From NCBI GenBank assembly GCA_020831625.1, contig JAFIGD010000003.1, positions 113,197 to 177,196 of the forward strand: DNA of 64,000 nucleotides. Direction: 5' to 3'. A program made the position numbers and the translations under genes. The DNA comes from Verrucomicrobiota bacterium (GTDB lineage Bacteria; Verrucomicrobiota; Kiritimatiellia; SS1-B-03-39; UBA6053). Below the pieces are notes generated by a model that did no database searches, was not told the DNA's origin, and worked only from the letters and a program-made list of their open reading frames with translations. Below are positions 42,330-51,317 of the stretch, in pieces (within the stretch, counting starts at the first letter, position 1; the number at the start of each line of letters is the position of its first letter).

Positions 42330-43802
42330 ACGAACCGTCCGAATATCCTGATCTTCATGACCGATCAGCAGCGGGGCGACACGGTCCGTCCCGGCCATCC
42401 CTGCCTGACCCCCAATCTTGACCGATTCCGCGCCCGGGCGGTTGATTTCAGCGGGACCTTCTGTCCCTCCCCCCACTGCTGTCCCTCCCGCGCCACCTTT
42501 TTCACCGGACTCCTTCCCAGCGAGCACGGTGTCTGGAACAATGTCGAGGTGCCGAACGCCTTTTCCACCGATCTCAAGCCCGGGGTCCGCCTCTGGAGCG
42601 AAGAGCTGGCCGCCGCCGGGTACGACTGTGAGTTTGTCGGCAAGTGGCACGTCAGCTTTGACCGCGGTCCGGCGGACTTCGGATGGCGGGACCGCCGCGG
42701 GCAGGGGCACGGCGGCGCGCCGCGAAGTCACCGGGACATCAGCGGGGATCTTTGGCGGGACTACGCCCGCCAGGCGGCGCTGCCGCCGCGAAGCAATTCC
42801 CGGGCGGAAGGCGAAATCCTCCGTCCCGGCTGGTCTGATTATGTCCACTACGGGGAGCACGAAAATCCCTTCAATGATCAGGGGGTGACCGACCGGGCCA
42901 GGGCCATCCTGTCCTCCAAAACCGCCGACAGCGCCCCCTGGTGTCTCTACTGCGGCACCCTGGGTCCGCACGATCCCTATTTTGTTCCCCGGGCATTTTT
43001 GGACCTTTACCGGGATATCGAGATTCCTCTGCCCCCGAATTTTGAGGACACCATGGAGGACAAACCCGCCCTCTACCGCCGGACCCGGGGCTTTTTCGAT
43101 CAGCTTTCTCCCGAAGAGCACCGCGGGGCCATCCGCCACTACCGGGCCTTCTGCACCTACGAAGACCACCTTTTCGGCCAGTTGCTTGAGGCCCTCGAAG
43201 CCGGCGGCCATGCCGAAAACACCCTGGTGATCTATTGCTCGGATCATGGCGACTACGCCGGCGAGCACGGACTGTGGTGCAAGGGGCTTCCCTGTTTCCG
43301 CGGCGCCTACCATGTTCCGCTGCTCATCGCCGGACCCGGCGTGCGGGGAGGGCGCTCCGTCCCGGAGATGGTGTCACTCGCCGACATCGCGCCCACGCTG
43401 CTGGAACTCACCGGAACCGGCGCGGAGTTCCGCCACAGCGGCCGCAGTCTGGTCCCCTGGCTGAGGGGCGAAACCCCGTCCGCCTGGCGCAGCGCCCTGT
43501 TCACCCAGTCCAACGGAAATGAACAGTACGGCATCCAGCGCTCCATCACCACCGGCCAGTGGAAATACGTCCACAACGGCTTCGATTTTGATGAACTCTA
43601 TGATCTCAAAAATGATCCCCACGAGCAGCACAACCTGGCCGGCGAGAAACGCTGCGAGGGGATCGTGCGGGAACTGTGCGCCCGGATTTGGCGTTTCGCC
43701 CGTGAACACGACGACCCCTGCACCAACCCCTACATCATGGTCGGCATGGCCCCCGCGGGCCCGGCTGAAGGCCTCCGGGACGGCGTGGTTTCCGGCTGGT
43801 GA
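42330..43802 (+). CDS. Sulfatase with an apparent non-canonical start codon
   Basis: A 490-residue type I sulfatase. The first strand NRPNILIFMTDQQRGDTVRPG contains a metal-binding Asp, and the formylglycine motif is CCPSRATFFTG (Cys50). SDHGDYAGEHGLWCKG is also typical. No signal peptide is apparent. Homologous starts would fall at the GTT at 42327 or ACG at 42330; ACG is 7 bases after a GGAGG. No ATG, GTG or TTG occurs in this frame between the PEP-CTERM 3' end and ATG 42357, which would remove the first strand. The in-frame TTGs lie inside the previous gene. Operon with 41603 and 43931. Confidence 0.85.
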   Translation, partial: TNRPNILIFMTDQQRGDTVRPGHPCLTPNLDRFRARAVDFSGTFCPSPHCCPSRATFFTGLLPSEHGVWNNVEVPNAFSTDLKPGVRLWSEELAAAGYDCEFVGKWHVSFDRGPADFGWRDRRGQGHGGAPRSHRDISGDLWRDYARQAALPPRSNSRAEGEILRPGWSDYVHYGEHENPFNDQGVTDRARAILSSKTADSAPWCLYCGTLGPHDPYFVPRAFLDLYRDIEIPLPPNFEDTMEDKPALYRRTRGFFDQLSPEEHRGAIRHYRAFCTYEDHLFGQLLEALEAGGHAENTLVIYCSDHGDYAGEHGLWCKGLPCFRGAYHVPLLIAGPGVRGGRSVPEMVSLADIAPTLLELTGTGAEFRHSGRSLVPWLRGETPSAWRSALFTQSNGNEQYGIQRSITTGQWKYVHNGFDFDELYDLKNDPHEQHNLAGEKRCEGIVRELCARIWRFAREHDDPCTNPYIMVGMAPAGPAEGLRDGVVSGW

Positions 43803-43930
43803 GATCCCCGTTCCGGGGGAGGGGGGGGGCGGCAAAACGATCCCCGGATTTTATGAAATCGCCTGCACGATAAAAAGAACGTTTCCCGTGCATCAGTCCC
43901 CCCTTGTTTTCCCCGAAAGGTTTTGTCCAC

Positions 43931-44899
43931 ATGACGCCCCTCAACGGTTCAATTAACGCCCCCCCTCCGCGCCGGGGCGGATGTCCGCCCGCTAAACCGG
44001 TCATTCTGGACACGGATATCGGCAGCGACATCGACGACACCTGGGCCCTGGCCCAGTTGCTGCACTCGCCCGAACTGGATCTGAAATTACTCACCACCGC
44101 CTGTGGCGACACCCCGTACCGGGCCCGGATCGCGGCAAAGCTGCTGGACCTCGCCGGACGGAGCGATGTCCCCGTGGGAGTCGGACTGTTTCAGCATGTC
44201 ATGACCGACGCGCACCGTCACCAGGGGCCCTGGGTTGAGGACTATCCCCTGGAGCGGTATCCCGGCACGGTGCTGCGGGACGGGGTGGGGGCGATGATCG
44301 ACACCATCCGCGCCAGTCCCGAACCCGTGACCCTGATCGCCATCGCGCCCTGCTTCAACATCGCCGAAGCGCTTCGCCGCGCCCCGGATATTGCCCCCCG
44401 CTGTCATTTTGTCGGCATGCACGGCTCCATCGACTCCGGTTACAGTCCGGAATCCCCTCCCGTGCCTGAAAACAATGTGGTGCAGGACGTTCCGGGATTC
44501 CGGAAGGTGCTGGAGGCCGGCTGGGCAAGCCTCCGCATCACCCCCCTGGACACCTGCGGCCGCATCACCCTCGGCGGCGAACGGTATCAACGCATCCTCG
44601 CCGGTCAGAATCCCCTGGTGCAGGCCTGTGTGGAGAATTACCGGATTTGGGCGAAACGGGTGCATTGGATGACCGTGGATTTCGACACCGAGCGCACCTC
44701 CACCCTTTTCGACAACGTCGCGGTGACCCTGGCCTACAGCACGGAGCATCTCGACATGGAAACCCTGCGGATTTCCTGCACGGACAAGGGGATGACGGTT
44801 CGCGATCCGGAGGGAACCCCGATGGAGGTTGCTCTCCGCTGGAAAGACATGGACGCCTTCGAGGAACACATCACCCGCCGCATCCTGGGCGGGCCGTGA
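43931..44899 (+). CDS. Nucleoside hydrolase-like protein 1
   Basis: A 322-residue member of the inosine-uridine nucleoside hydrolase fold. The calcium-binding motif VILDTDIGSDIDD is intact near residue 20, preceded by a proline-rich start. ATG 43931 follows GAAAGG; a TTG at 43904 would lengthen it. No signal peptide. It is the third gene of the operon with a PEP-CTERM protein and a sulfatase, so a role on a glycoside rather than on a nucleoside is possible but unproven. A second paralogue is at 51314. Confidence 0.85.
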   Translation: MTPLNGSINAPPPRRGGCPPAKPVILDTDIGSDIDDTWALAQLLHSPELDLKLLTTACGDTPYRARIAAKLLDLAGRSDVPVGVGLFQHVMTDAHRHQGPWVEDYPLERYPGTVLRDGVGAMIDTIRASPEPVTLIAIAPCFNIAEALRRAPDIAPRCHFVGMHGSIDSGYSPESPPVPENNVVQDVPGFRKVLEAGWASLRITPLDTCGRITLGGERYQRILAGQNPLVQACVENYRIWAKRVHWMTVDFDTERTSTLFDNVAVTLAYSTEHLDMETLRISCTDKGMTVRDPEGTPMEVALRWKDMDAFEEHITRRILGGP

Positions 44900-44960
44900 A
44901 CGCGCTTTGCCCACGGGGGTGTTGCGTTTCAGACCTCACCTTGTCTGGGGACACCGTGCC

Positions 44961-45313
44961 CGGGGCTTTGTCCTGAAGAGTATACACAAGCAGGATGTAT
45001 CGATCCGCTGTGTTCGGGCCAACGGTCCGAGCCGATACCAGCCCAGTCCGCAGACGGACTGAAGGTCCGTTTGCGGGCTGGGAATCGGGTTGATCCGATG
45101 AAACGCGGGCTGAAAGTCCGCGCAAATCACCGCCGCACACAGGCACCGGGAATCTGTGCGGACCTTCGGCCCGCGCCCCTGTGTTTCTTCCCAAACCCAG
45201 CCCGGACGCAGGTTCCGCTTGCGCGGCTCCTGTGTCCGGACTGGGCTGGTATCGGCTCGGACCTTCGGCCCGAAATGGCTCAGAAAAATGTGTATTCTCG
45301 TCAGGGTTTCGCC
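44961..45313. repeat. Palindromic element with nested inverted repeats
   Basis: A 27-base arm at 45024-45050 (GGTCCGAGCCGATACCAGCC and on) is matched perfectly in reverse complement at 45237-45263, and the similarity extends outward. The outer ends also match in inverted orientation: TCCTGAAGAGTATACAC at 44971-44987 against GTGTATTCTCGTCAGG at 45290-45305. Within it, CCGCAGACGGAC/GGTCCGTTTGCGG forms another hairpin (about 45048-45076). A related end sequence occurs at 63946-63963. It is about 350 bases with no transposase, so MITE-like or a REP-type element. Confidence 0.75.
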
Positions 45314-45407
45314 CGTGGCCGGGATGCAACGCCTCGTCAAGGCTGCAAATTCCCTTCAAACGGAGGTCCGGCGCTTCCCCTTCGGGATTTGCGGAACGGA
45401 GCGCGGG

Positions 45408-45444
45408 CAAAAAAACACCGGGATGAACCCGGTGTTTTTTTTGT
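45408..45444 (-). terminator. Rho-independent terminator of the autotransporter-like gene (bidirectional)
   Basis: AACACCGGG and CCCGGTGTT enclose an ATGAA loop, with an A-run on the left and a T-run on the right, so it can work in both directions. It lies about 20 bases after the stop of the minus-strand gene at 45463. Confidence 0.9.
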
Positions 45445-45462
45445 CGAGGATAACCTGAAGGA

Positions 45463-47274
45463 TCAGTGTTTTCCGTGTTTGCGGAAGACCGCCAGCGCGA
45501 GCAGGCTCAGTCCGACGAGGGCCAGGGTGCCGGGCTCGGGAATGACGGTGAGGTTTCCCGTTCCCAGATCGAAACTGTATTCTCCGCTTGTCCAGAGGGT
45601 TCCGGAGCTAGAGAGCGCGGTGCTTCCCACGTTCACCGCATCGAAGTTTCCGGTGAAACTGCTGAAGGCATTGAACAGTTCGAAGGTTCCCGGGGTGTCC
45701 AGATCCCAACTGTTGATGCTGACAATATTCAGGGTGCCCCCGTAGGTCAGCTCGCCGCTGATGTCGTAGCCGTCGTACTCGGTTCCGCGGGTGAAACCGC
45801 CGATTTCCGCGAGGGTTGTGGAACCGGCGTTCAGGGTCAGATCGCCGTTGATGGTGAGCACACCGGCGCTGTTCCCGGCGGAGAGAGTGCCCCCGTCGTT
45901 CACCGCCACGTTGCTGCCGATGGAGCCGCTGCCGCCCAGGGTGCCGCCATTGTTGACCTCGAAGGCGCCGCCACCCGTGTGGGTGCCGTTGATCAGCATC
46001 GTGCCCGCGTTGACCAGGGTTGCACCGGTGTAGGTGTTGTTGCCGGAAAGAATCAGGGTTCCGTTATTGGTTTCCTGACGAATCCCGCCATTGCCGCTGA
46101 TGTTCCCGGAGAATTCCGTTTGAGCATTGGCAATGCGGAATCCGCGGAGATTGGCCAGGGTGGCGTCGCCGGTGAAAAGGAGATTTCCACTGTTCCCGCC
46201 TCCAAAGATATAACGGGAATTGTTATTTCCTCCTGTGAAAGAGAGGTTGTTGGCGATGGTGCGGTCAGTGGAATTCGTACTCCGGAAGATTGTTTGATTG
46301 TCCGTGTTCACCGCAAATTCAATCGTGCCGGACCCGAAGGCCTGATCATCCCCCACGAATAGTGTCGGAGCGCCTCCGGTAATCCGGGTGTTTCCGGTGA
46401 AATTGGTGTTGGCGTTGGTGACCGTGAGATGCCCTTGGGATAATTCCAGTCTACCCGATCCGGTGATCTCGCCAGTGATGAATATCTGACCTGCGCTGCC
46501 GGAAGAAGTGGTTTGCAGGTTATGGGTTCCGAGGTTGAGTGTTCCCGAGAGGGTGATCTGATTATTTCCACCCACGTTGGCACCCGTGATTCTGGCGTTC
46601 CCCAACAGATTTACAGTTCCCGACAAGGTGTGGGCCGACCCAACACCCCCAACACCCGCAGCAAAAATGGCACTGCTGGAATCATTTCCCGTTCCGATGA
46701 TGTTCAGGGTGTTGGAGATATTCAGCCCGTTTTGGAGATGGAGGTTCGTGCCGGAGGTCATGTTCAGTACCCCGGTTCCCAGCGCGGAGGAATTTCTGGC
46801 GATGATCCGGCCTTCATTAAGATTGATCGGTCCGCTGATGGTGTTGGCACCGCTGAGCACCAAGCCTCCCGAACCGTTTTTGGTGAAGCCGTCGGTGCCG
46901 GCGAGCACCGCGCTGATCACCGCTGACGTTCCAGAGCCCATTGGATTTACGGTGATGGTGGGTGTCCCGCCCGCCAGAGTCAATATATTCAAAGGATTGG
47001 AATTGTTATTGATCGTCCAACCGCCGGGGGTGGTGGTGTCCGCGTTGCCGAAGATGATGTTTCCGATCGTGATCGGTTCGATCAGAGAAATGGTCCGGTC
47101 CGCGGTAATGTTATTTGCAAAGGTGGCGGTGTTGCCCGCTCCGGATGCGAAACTACTGTCCCAGTTTCCATTCGCGTCGGTGTTCCATGAGCCGTCGTCC
47201 GCGAATACGGTCGAAGGATTCAGCAGCAGTGCCGCCGCGAAAGCAAGTATGGATGCTTTTTGTGTTTTGTTCAT
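45463..47274 (-). CDS. PEP-CTERM protein with autotransporter-associated beta strand repeats
   Basis: A 603-residue exported protein. A signal peptide (ILAFAAALLLNPSTVFA) is followed by a Gly/Asn/Thr-rich beta-helix with autotransporter-associated beta strand repeats such as GTLILSGNNTYTGATLVNAGTMLINGT and GGLVLSGANTISGPINLNEGRII. The C-terminus VIPEPGTLALVGLSLLALAVFRKHGKH is a PEP-CTERM signal. AAAGGAG precedes ATG 47274. It is monocistronic with operator copy 6 upstream and a terminator. Likely a surface fibre or adhesin. Confidence 0.92.
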   Translation of the reverse strand: MNKTQKASILAFAAALLLNPSTVFADDGSWNTDANGNWDSSFASGAGNTATFANNITADRTISLIEPITIGNIIFGNADTTTPGGWTINNNSNPLNILTLAGGTPTITVNPMGSGTSAVISAVLAGTDGFTKNGSGGLVLSGANTISGPINLNEGRIIARNSSALGTGVLNMTSGTNLHLQNGLNISNTLNIIGTGNDSSSAIFAAGVGGVGSAHTLSGTVNLLGNARITGANVGGNNQITLSGTLNLGTHNLQTTSSGSAGQIFITGEITGSGRLELSQGHLTVTNANTNFTGNTRITGGAPTLFVGDDQAFGSGTIEFAVNTDNQTIFRSTNSTDRTIANNLSFTGGNNNSRYIFGGGNSGNLLFTGDATLANLRGFRIANAQTEFSGNISGNGGIRQETNNGTLILSGNNTYTGATLVNAGTMLINGTHTGGGAFEVNNGGTLGGSGSIGSNVAVNDGGTLSAGNSAGVLTINGDLTLNAGSTTLAEIGGFTRGTEYDGYDISGELTYGGTLNIVSINSWDLDTPGTFELFNAFSSFTGNFDAVNVGSTALSSSGTLWTSGEYSFDLGTGNLTVIPEPGTLALVGLSLLALAVFRKHGKH

Positions 47275-47342
47275 CTTCAGTCTCCTTTGGTAGGTTGGGT
47301 CGGTGCAACAAAAATTGATCTCAGATACATCAAAGAAAAAGA

Positions 47343-47390
47343 AACTGTTGCGTTATTATCATCTTGCCATACCTGGAACAGAGTTGTCAA
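47343..47390 (-). promoter_or_regulatory. Promoter and operator copy 6 (autotransporter-like gene)
   Basis: On the minus strand TTGACA (47390-47385) precedes the operator, which reads AACTGTTGCGTTATTATC on the plus strand at 47343-47360. The central CG is 33 bases from the -35 box. Sequence and layout are nearly identical to copy 3. Confidence 0.75.
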
Positions 47391-47446
47391 CCTTGAAAAC
47401 TTGTTTTTTCAGAGGCGGGGGGGCGGGATGTGGCGATGCGGATTTT

Positions 47447-48817
47447 TTATTGAATCCGGACGCCTTCCGCATGGCGCAGGGACAGGTTGGCTTCGGAAAG
47501 GTCTTTCACCGGTTCTCCATTGATCGTCAGGTTTTCAAGGATGACGTTCTCGATGCGATGGATTTCATTGTATCCGTGGATGTTCGAGGGGGGCAGGGTT
47601 TCGCCGAGCACGGAGATGTTTTTGAAACGGATATTTTGAATGAAGCCTCTGCGGTCCTCTCTGGAATAGCGGGACCTGAGGATGGCGAAATTGATGAGAC
47701 GGTCTCTCGCATCCTCCACCCGGATGTCTTCATAAAGCACATTTCTCACCACCGCCCGGTCCCCGTTGTGAATGGTGAAGGTGCCGCCGCGTTCCACGTG
47801 AAGAATATCAATGTTTCGGAACACGATGTTCTCGATGATGTCCGCCCGGGTTTCGAAACCGATCTCCAGAGCGTTACCCCACATGCCGTTCCAGAGCACA
47901 GAGTTTTGAACGACCACGTTGTCGACATTGCCGCCGCTGTCGAAATCGGTGAAATAGTTCACGCCCGCCTTGATGGCGATGCAGTCATCGAGGGTGCGGA
48001 TAAAACAGTTGTCGATTAACACGTTGCGGCTGCCCACCACGTCGATCCCGTCGTCGTTGCCGTTGTCGGAAACGATTTTCAGATTCCGCACCACGATGTT
48101 TTCGGAGGCGAACAGGCTCAGGATCCAGTGTCGTCCCTCATTGATGATGATGCCTTCCACCCGCACGTTTTCACATTGATTAATTTCAATTGCCCGCGCC
48201 TCCCGCCGGGCGAGGCGGGAGTTGTCGAGGATACCGCGTCCCCGGATGGTGATGTCTTTTCCTCCGTGGGTCATGAAATTTCCCCGCACGATCGCCCCGC
48301 CCTCGATGTAGACCGTTTGTCCGCTGCGGATATGAACGGTTCCGGGGGTATGAACCTTGCCGCCTTCAAAAAACACCACATTGCGGTCATTCCTGTCGGG
48401 GATATCCTCCTCCAGGGGATTGGCGAAAATAAACAGGGGCCGTTTGATGTTTTTGTTGATTTCGACGCTTAAATAGGCGGGGTCGGTCAAGGTGAAGGTG
48501 ATGCGGTTCTTCTCCAACCCGGACTCGATATTGCGGCTGAGGGGACGGATGTCGTAGTTATAGATGGGACCCGCGAAGGTCACCTTCACCTCCACCTCTC
48601 CGCTGAAATCGAAACTGGCGAAGGCTCCGGTTCTGGAGGTGTACACGTGCACATCCTCCCCGTTCACTTTCAGAAAAAATTCCGGGGCGAAGTCGGTGTG
48701 GGGCGGAGCGGGATAGTTCACAACCGTTGTGCGGCTTTCGCCTGCTGGCGCGGTGAGTAAAATCAGGAGCAGCGCGGTGAACAGGGTCATTGTCGTTGTT
48801 TTATATTTTGAGTTCAT
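47447..48817 (-). CDS. Secreted GH28-like glycosidase (polygalacturonase fold)
   Basis: A 456-residue protein with a signal peptide (MTLFTALLLILLTAPAGES). It has the right-handed beta-helix of GH28, with GGAIVRGNFMTHGGKDITIRGRGILD, the acidic catalytic regions SDNGNDDGIDVVGS and FIRTLDDCIAIKAG, and FRNIDIL-type rungs. GH28 acts on galacturonans and related uronic or rhamnose polymers; some members of related families cut other glycans. ATG 48817 was chosen. It is the third gene behind the nucleoside hydrolase at 52270. Confidence 0.88.
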   Translation of the reverse strand: MNSKYKTTTMTLFTALLLILLTAPAGESRTTVVNYPAPPHTDFAPEFFLKVNGEDVHVYTSRTGAFASFDFSGEVEVKVTFAGPIYNYDIRPLSRNIESGLEKNRITFTLTDPAYLSVEINKNIKRPLFIFANPLEEDIPDRNDRNVVFFEGGKVHTPGTVHIRSGQTVYIEGGAIVRGNFMTHGGKDITIRGRGILDNSRLARREARAIEINQCENVRVEGIIINEGRHWILSLFASENIVVRNLKIVSDNGNDDGIDVVGSRNVLIDNCFIRTLDDCIAIKAGVNYFTDFDSGGNVDNVVVQNSVLWNGMWGNALEIGFETRADIIENIVFRNIDILHVERGGTFTIHNGDRAVVRNVLYEDIRVEDARDRLINFAILRSRYSREDRRGFIQNIRFKNISVLGETLPPSNIHGYNEIHRIENVILENLTINGEPVKDLSEANLSLRHAEGVRIQ

Positions 48818-48890
48818 CTTTATGGGTTTTGTGGGTTTTGTGGGTTTTCGGATTGCAGAGGTTGTTCGGATTGAGCGGAATTCTTGCGCT

Positions 48891-51317
48891 TCAGCTCGGC
48901 ATGGGCTCGGAACGTTCCCACCAGCGGACGGGGTCTTCCCCCCGCATGTGAACGATATAGGTGTCGTGATCGAAACGGGGTTCACGGGCAAGGCAGCCGG
49001 TGATGAAGGCCTCCAGGGAGCCTTCCGCCTCCAGATCTCCGCAGAGGACCAGCCAGGCGGCGGCGTAGGCGTTCGCCCGCAATTCGCGTCCGGTCAGAAT
49101 GTCATCGTGGGGAACCAGCGTTTCGCTGCACCAGAGGCCGATCAGTCCGCGGCCTCTCCGCCCGAAGTGCCAGCCGCCGCGGGCGGTGGTCTCATCGAAG
49201 GCGTCGGTTGGCCAGTGGGCGTGGGTAAAGGGGATCGGATGGAGGTCGAAGGGACGCACGGTGGAGACATCGGCCCATTCCCAAATTTCGGGGGTGATTT
49301 CCGGGTGGGTCTTGGTGCCGTCAGAGATGACATGAATGGCCAGCAGCCCGTTGTCCTTTTGCCGGATCCGGGGGATCAGGCCGTTGCCGTGCCAATAGCC
49401 GGGGCGGGAGGGACTGCCGTCAAAAAAGCCGCCGGGATGATTCACAAAGATGTGGCAGTCCCTTTCCAGAGAAGCCTGCCAGAGATGCTGCTGATATCCG
49501 GCCCCGCCGGGACGCAGGTCGTTTTGGGGCTGCTGCCCCCCGCGGGGCGGAGCCGGAACCGCCAGGGAGGTGAGCAGATAGGCGGGGGTTTTCTGCAGCA
49601 CGATTTGCGCGTCCGCGTGGCGGTAGACGCGCGACACCGGCTCGTGACAGAGCCGGTCCAACTCCTCCGGGGGACGGTAGCCGGGGGAGCTGGCGGGAAA
49701 CACCACCCAATCCCCGGTGCGGCCTCCCGGCCGCCGGGGGGCCTCCAACTCCACCTCGACGGCGGAGGTCGCGTGGGCCAGCAGGATCAGGGTGCCGGAC
49801 GTTTCCGGGTAGAGCACGTCGCGGTACACCCGGCCCTGCGGGGAGATGACCGCGCCTTTAAACGCGTGCAGGGCCAGATCGCGGTAGATCCGGTCGATTT
49901 GAATCCGCATCCGTTCTTTCAAGCCGGCATCCCCGCTGAAGTCCAGCACGTTGAGCATGGCGGCGATGGTAATGGGCATATAGGTGCCACTGTTGAATTC
50001 CTCAAAGCCGCGCGCCTCGATCCGGTCAAGCCAGCTCCGGATGCGCGGCAGGGCCCGTTCCGCCTGTTGGATGCCCGTTCTGCCCGAGTTCTGGAAGGTT
50101 TCCTGTTCGTACAAATGTCCCGCCAGCAACTGGCATCCGTGAAAGAGCAGGCTGTGGTTTTCGCTGTGAAAACACATCGCGTCGTTTCCGGGTTCATCAT
50201 TCCAATACCGATACCCTAGAGCGCTTGCCCGGAGGGCCTCCGATTCCGCGGGGGTGGTGAGGTTCAGGTGTTCCATCCTCAGCAATCCGGCGAGGACAAA
50301 GTCCGAGCAGTCCACCCGGGAGTCGATCATGGCCAGCGCGTCCGCAAAGACCCGGGCATCTTCGGGAACGGATTGCCCCAGGAGGCGTCGGGCCAGCAGG
50401 GGCAGGGCCACGGCATTCCATCCCGGACCGGCCTCCCCGTCAATCCCGGCCTTCGCCACATACCGCAGATGCGCTTCACGGCGGTCCCCTTGGCATGGCG
50501 TGACCGCCGGGTGGTTGGCGGGAATCTCAAATAGCCGGATCAGTTCGGTTCCGCACGCCCCCACGGTTACCTCCATGTCGCGGGGCCAGGGCGTTTCAAA
50601 ACAAAGTTCAGCGGAACCTGCGGGCCATTCGCGCCGGGGGTAACCGGGGCGGTTCACCCCGGCGTTTCGCGGCGCGGGGGAGGCGGATTTGAGCACGTTG
50701 CGCGAAACCGGCCGAACTGTGTCGATCCACCGGGATGCTGTCGCGAATTCCGCCGCGCCGGGCAGCAGCACCTGCAAATCCTCCGGCCGTTCAACGAAAA
50801 TCCCGAACAGCATCCGGGTGTCGCGCAGGCCGAGACACTGCAGCCGCACCCAAAGGCGGTTGACGCCTTTTTTGAGCGGAACCGTGACCGCCGCGGAGTC
50901 GGGATTGCGGTACCGGGTGACCTTCAGCCGTTTGAGGTGGGTTCCGTTGACATAGAGATCGGCGGCTCCCGCGGACCAGAGCCGGGCGGTCCGTTCCTCC
51001 GTTTCCGGGGACTCGATTTCCGTGAAGGCCCAAAATTCCGCCACGGCGGGTTGACGGAAAAAGTTTTTGAATTCCACAAACTCGTTCCGACCGGGATCGT
51101 GACAGGTCCAGGGGGTGCCGAAGGGGCCCGGTTCTCCAAGCCGGGCGGGCGGGGGAGGCGGGGCGGTGCTGTCGTCCAGGGAATTCGTCCGCAGATCCCG
51201 GTCGGTGCCCGGCGGTCCGGCGTAGGGTGTCGATTGAATACCGGAGACCAGCCAGTGACGGATGGAGCCCCGGGTGGAGAGTTCGAAGACGGCGGGAGGC
51301 GGAGTGTTTTCTTTCAT
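48891..51317 (-). CDS. Large protein of unknown function, probable (alpha/alpha)-barrel
   Basis: An 808-residue protein without a signal peptide. Residues 70-220 look like a jelly-roll domain (AEFWAFTEIESPETEERTARLWSAGAADLYVNGTHLKRL). The middle is helical, with FHSENHSLLFHGCQLLAGHLYEQETFQNSGRTG, a segment seen in uncharacterised proteins with an (alpha/alpha) toroid as in heparinases and GH-type barrels. I do not assign an activity. The ATG 51317 overlaps the preceding stop (ATGA), so it is coupled to the nucleoside hydrolase. Confidence 0.75.
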   Translation of the reverse strand: MKENTPPPAVFELSTRGSIRHWLVSGIQSTPYAGPPGTDRDLRTNSLDDSTAPPPPPARLGEPGPFGTPWTCHDPGRNEFVEFKNFFRQPAVAEFWAFTEIESPETEERTARLWSAGAADLYVNGTHLKRLKVTRYRNPDSAAVTVPLKKGVNRLWVRLQCLGLRDTRMLFGIFVERPEDLQVLLPGAAEFATASRWIDTVRPVSRNVLKSASPAPRNAGVNRPGYPRREWPAGSAELCFETPWPRDMEVTVGACGTELIRLFEIPANHPAVTPCQGDRREAHLRYVAKAGIDGEAGPGWNAVALPLLARRLLGQSVPEDARVFADALAMIDSRVDCSDFVLAGLLRMEHLNLTTPAESEALRASALGYRYWNDEPGNDAMCFHSENHSLLFHGCQLLAGHLYEQETFQNSGRTGIQQAERALPRIRSWLDRIEARGFEEFNSGTYMPITIAAMLNVLDFSGDAGLKERMRIQIDRIYRDLALHAFKGAVISPQGRVYRDVLYPETSGTLILLAHATSAVEVELEAPRRPGGRTGDWVVFPASSPGYRPPEELDRLCHEPVSRVYRHADAQIVLQKTPAYLLTSLAVPAPPRGGQQPQNDLRPGGAGYQQHLWQASLERDCHIFVNHPGGFFDGSPSRPGYWHGNGLIPRIRQKDNGLLAIHVISDGTKTHPEITPEIWEWADVSTVRPFDLHPIPFTHAHWPTDAFDETTARGGWHFGRRGRGLIGLWCSETLVPHDDILTGRELRANAYAAAWLVLCGDLEAEGSLEAFITGCLAREPRFDHDTYIVHMRGEDPVRWWERSEPMPS

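Larger units (their letters stand above)
44900..45462. other. Intergenic region with palindromic element and terminator
   Basis: This 563-base gap contains the palindromic element at 44961-45313 and the terminator at 45408-45444 of the convergent autotransporter-like gene. The ORFs that cross it follow the palindrome and have no family match or ribosome binding site. Confidence 0.65.

Noticed and set aside
45071..45745. 224-residue ORF across the palindromic element
   Set aside because: It runs through the palindrome, the terminator and the 3' end of the convergent PEP-CTERM gene and has no domain.
48822..48850. GGGTTTTGT direct repeats upstream of the GH28-like gene as a regulatory array
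   Set aside because: Only two or three short units and no link to other promoters in the island.
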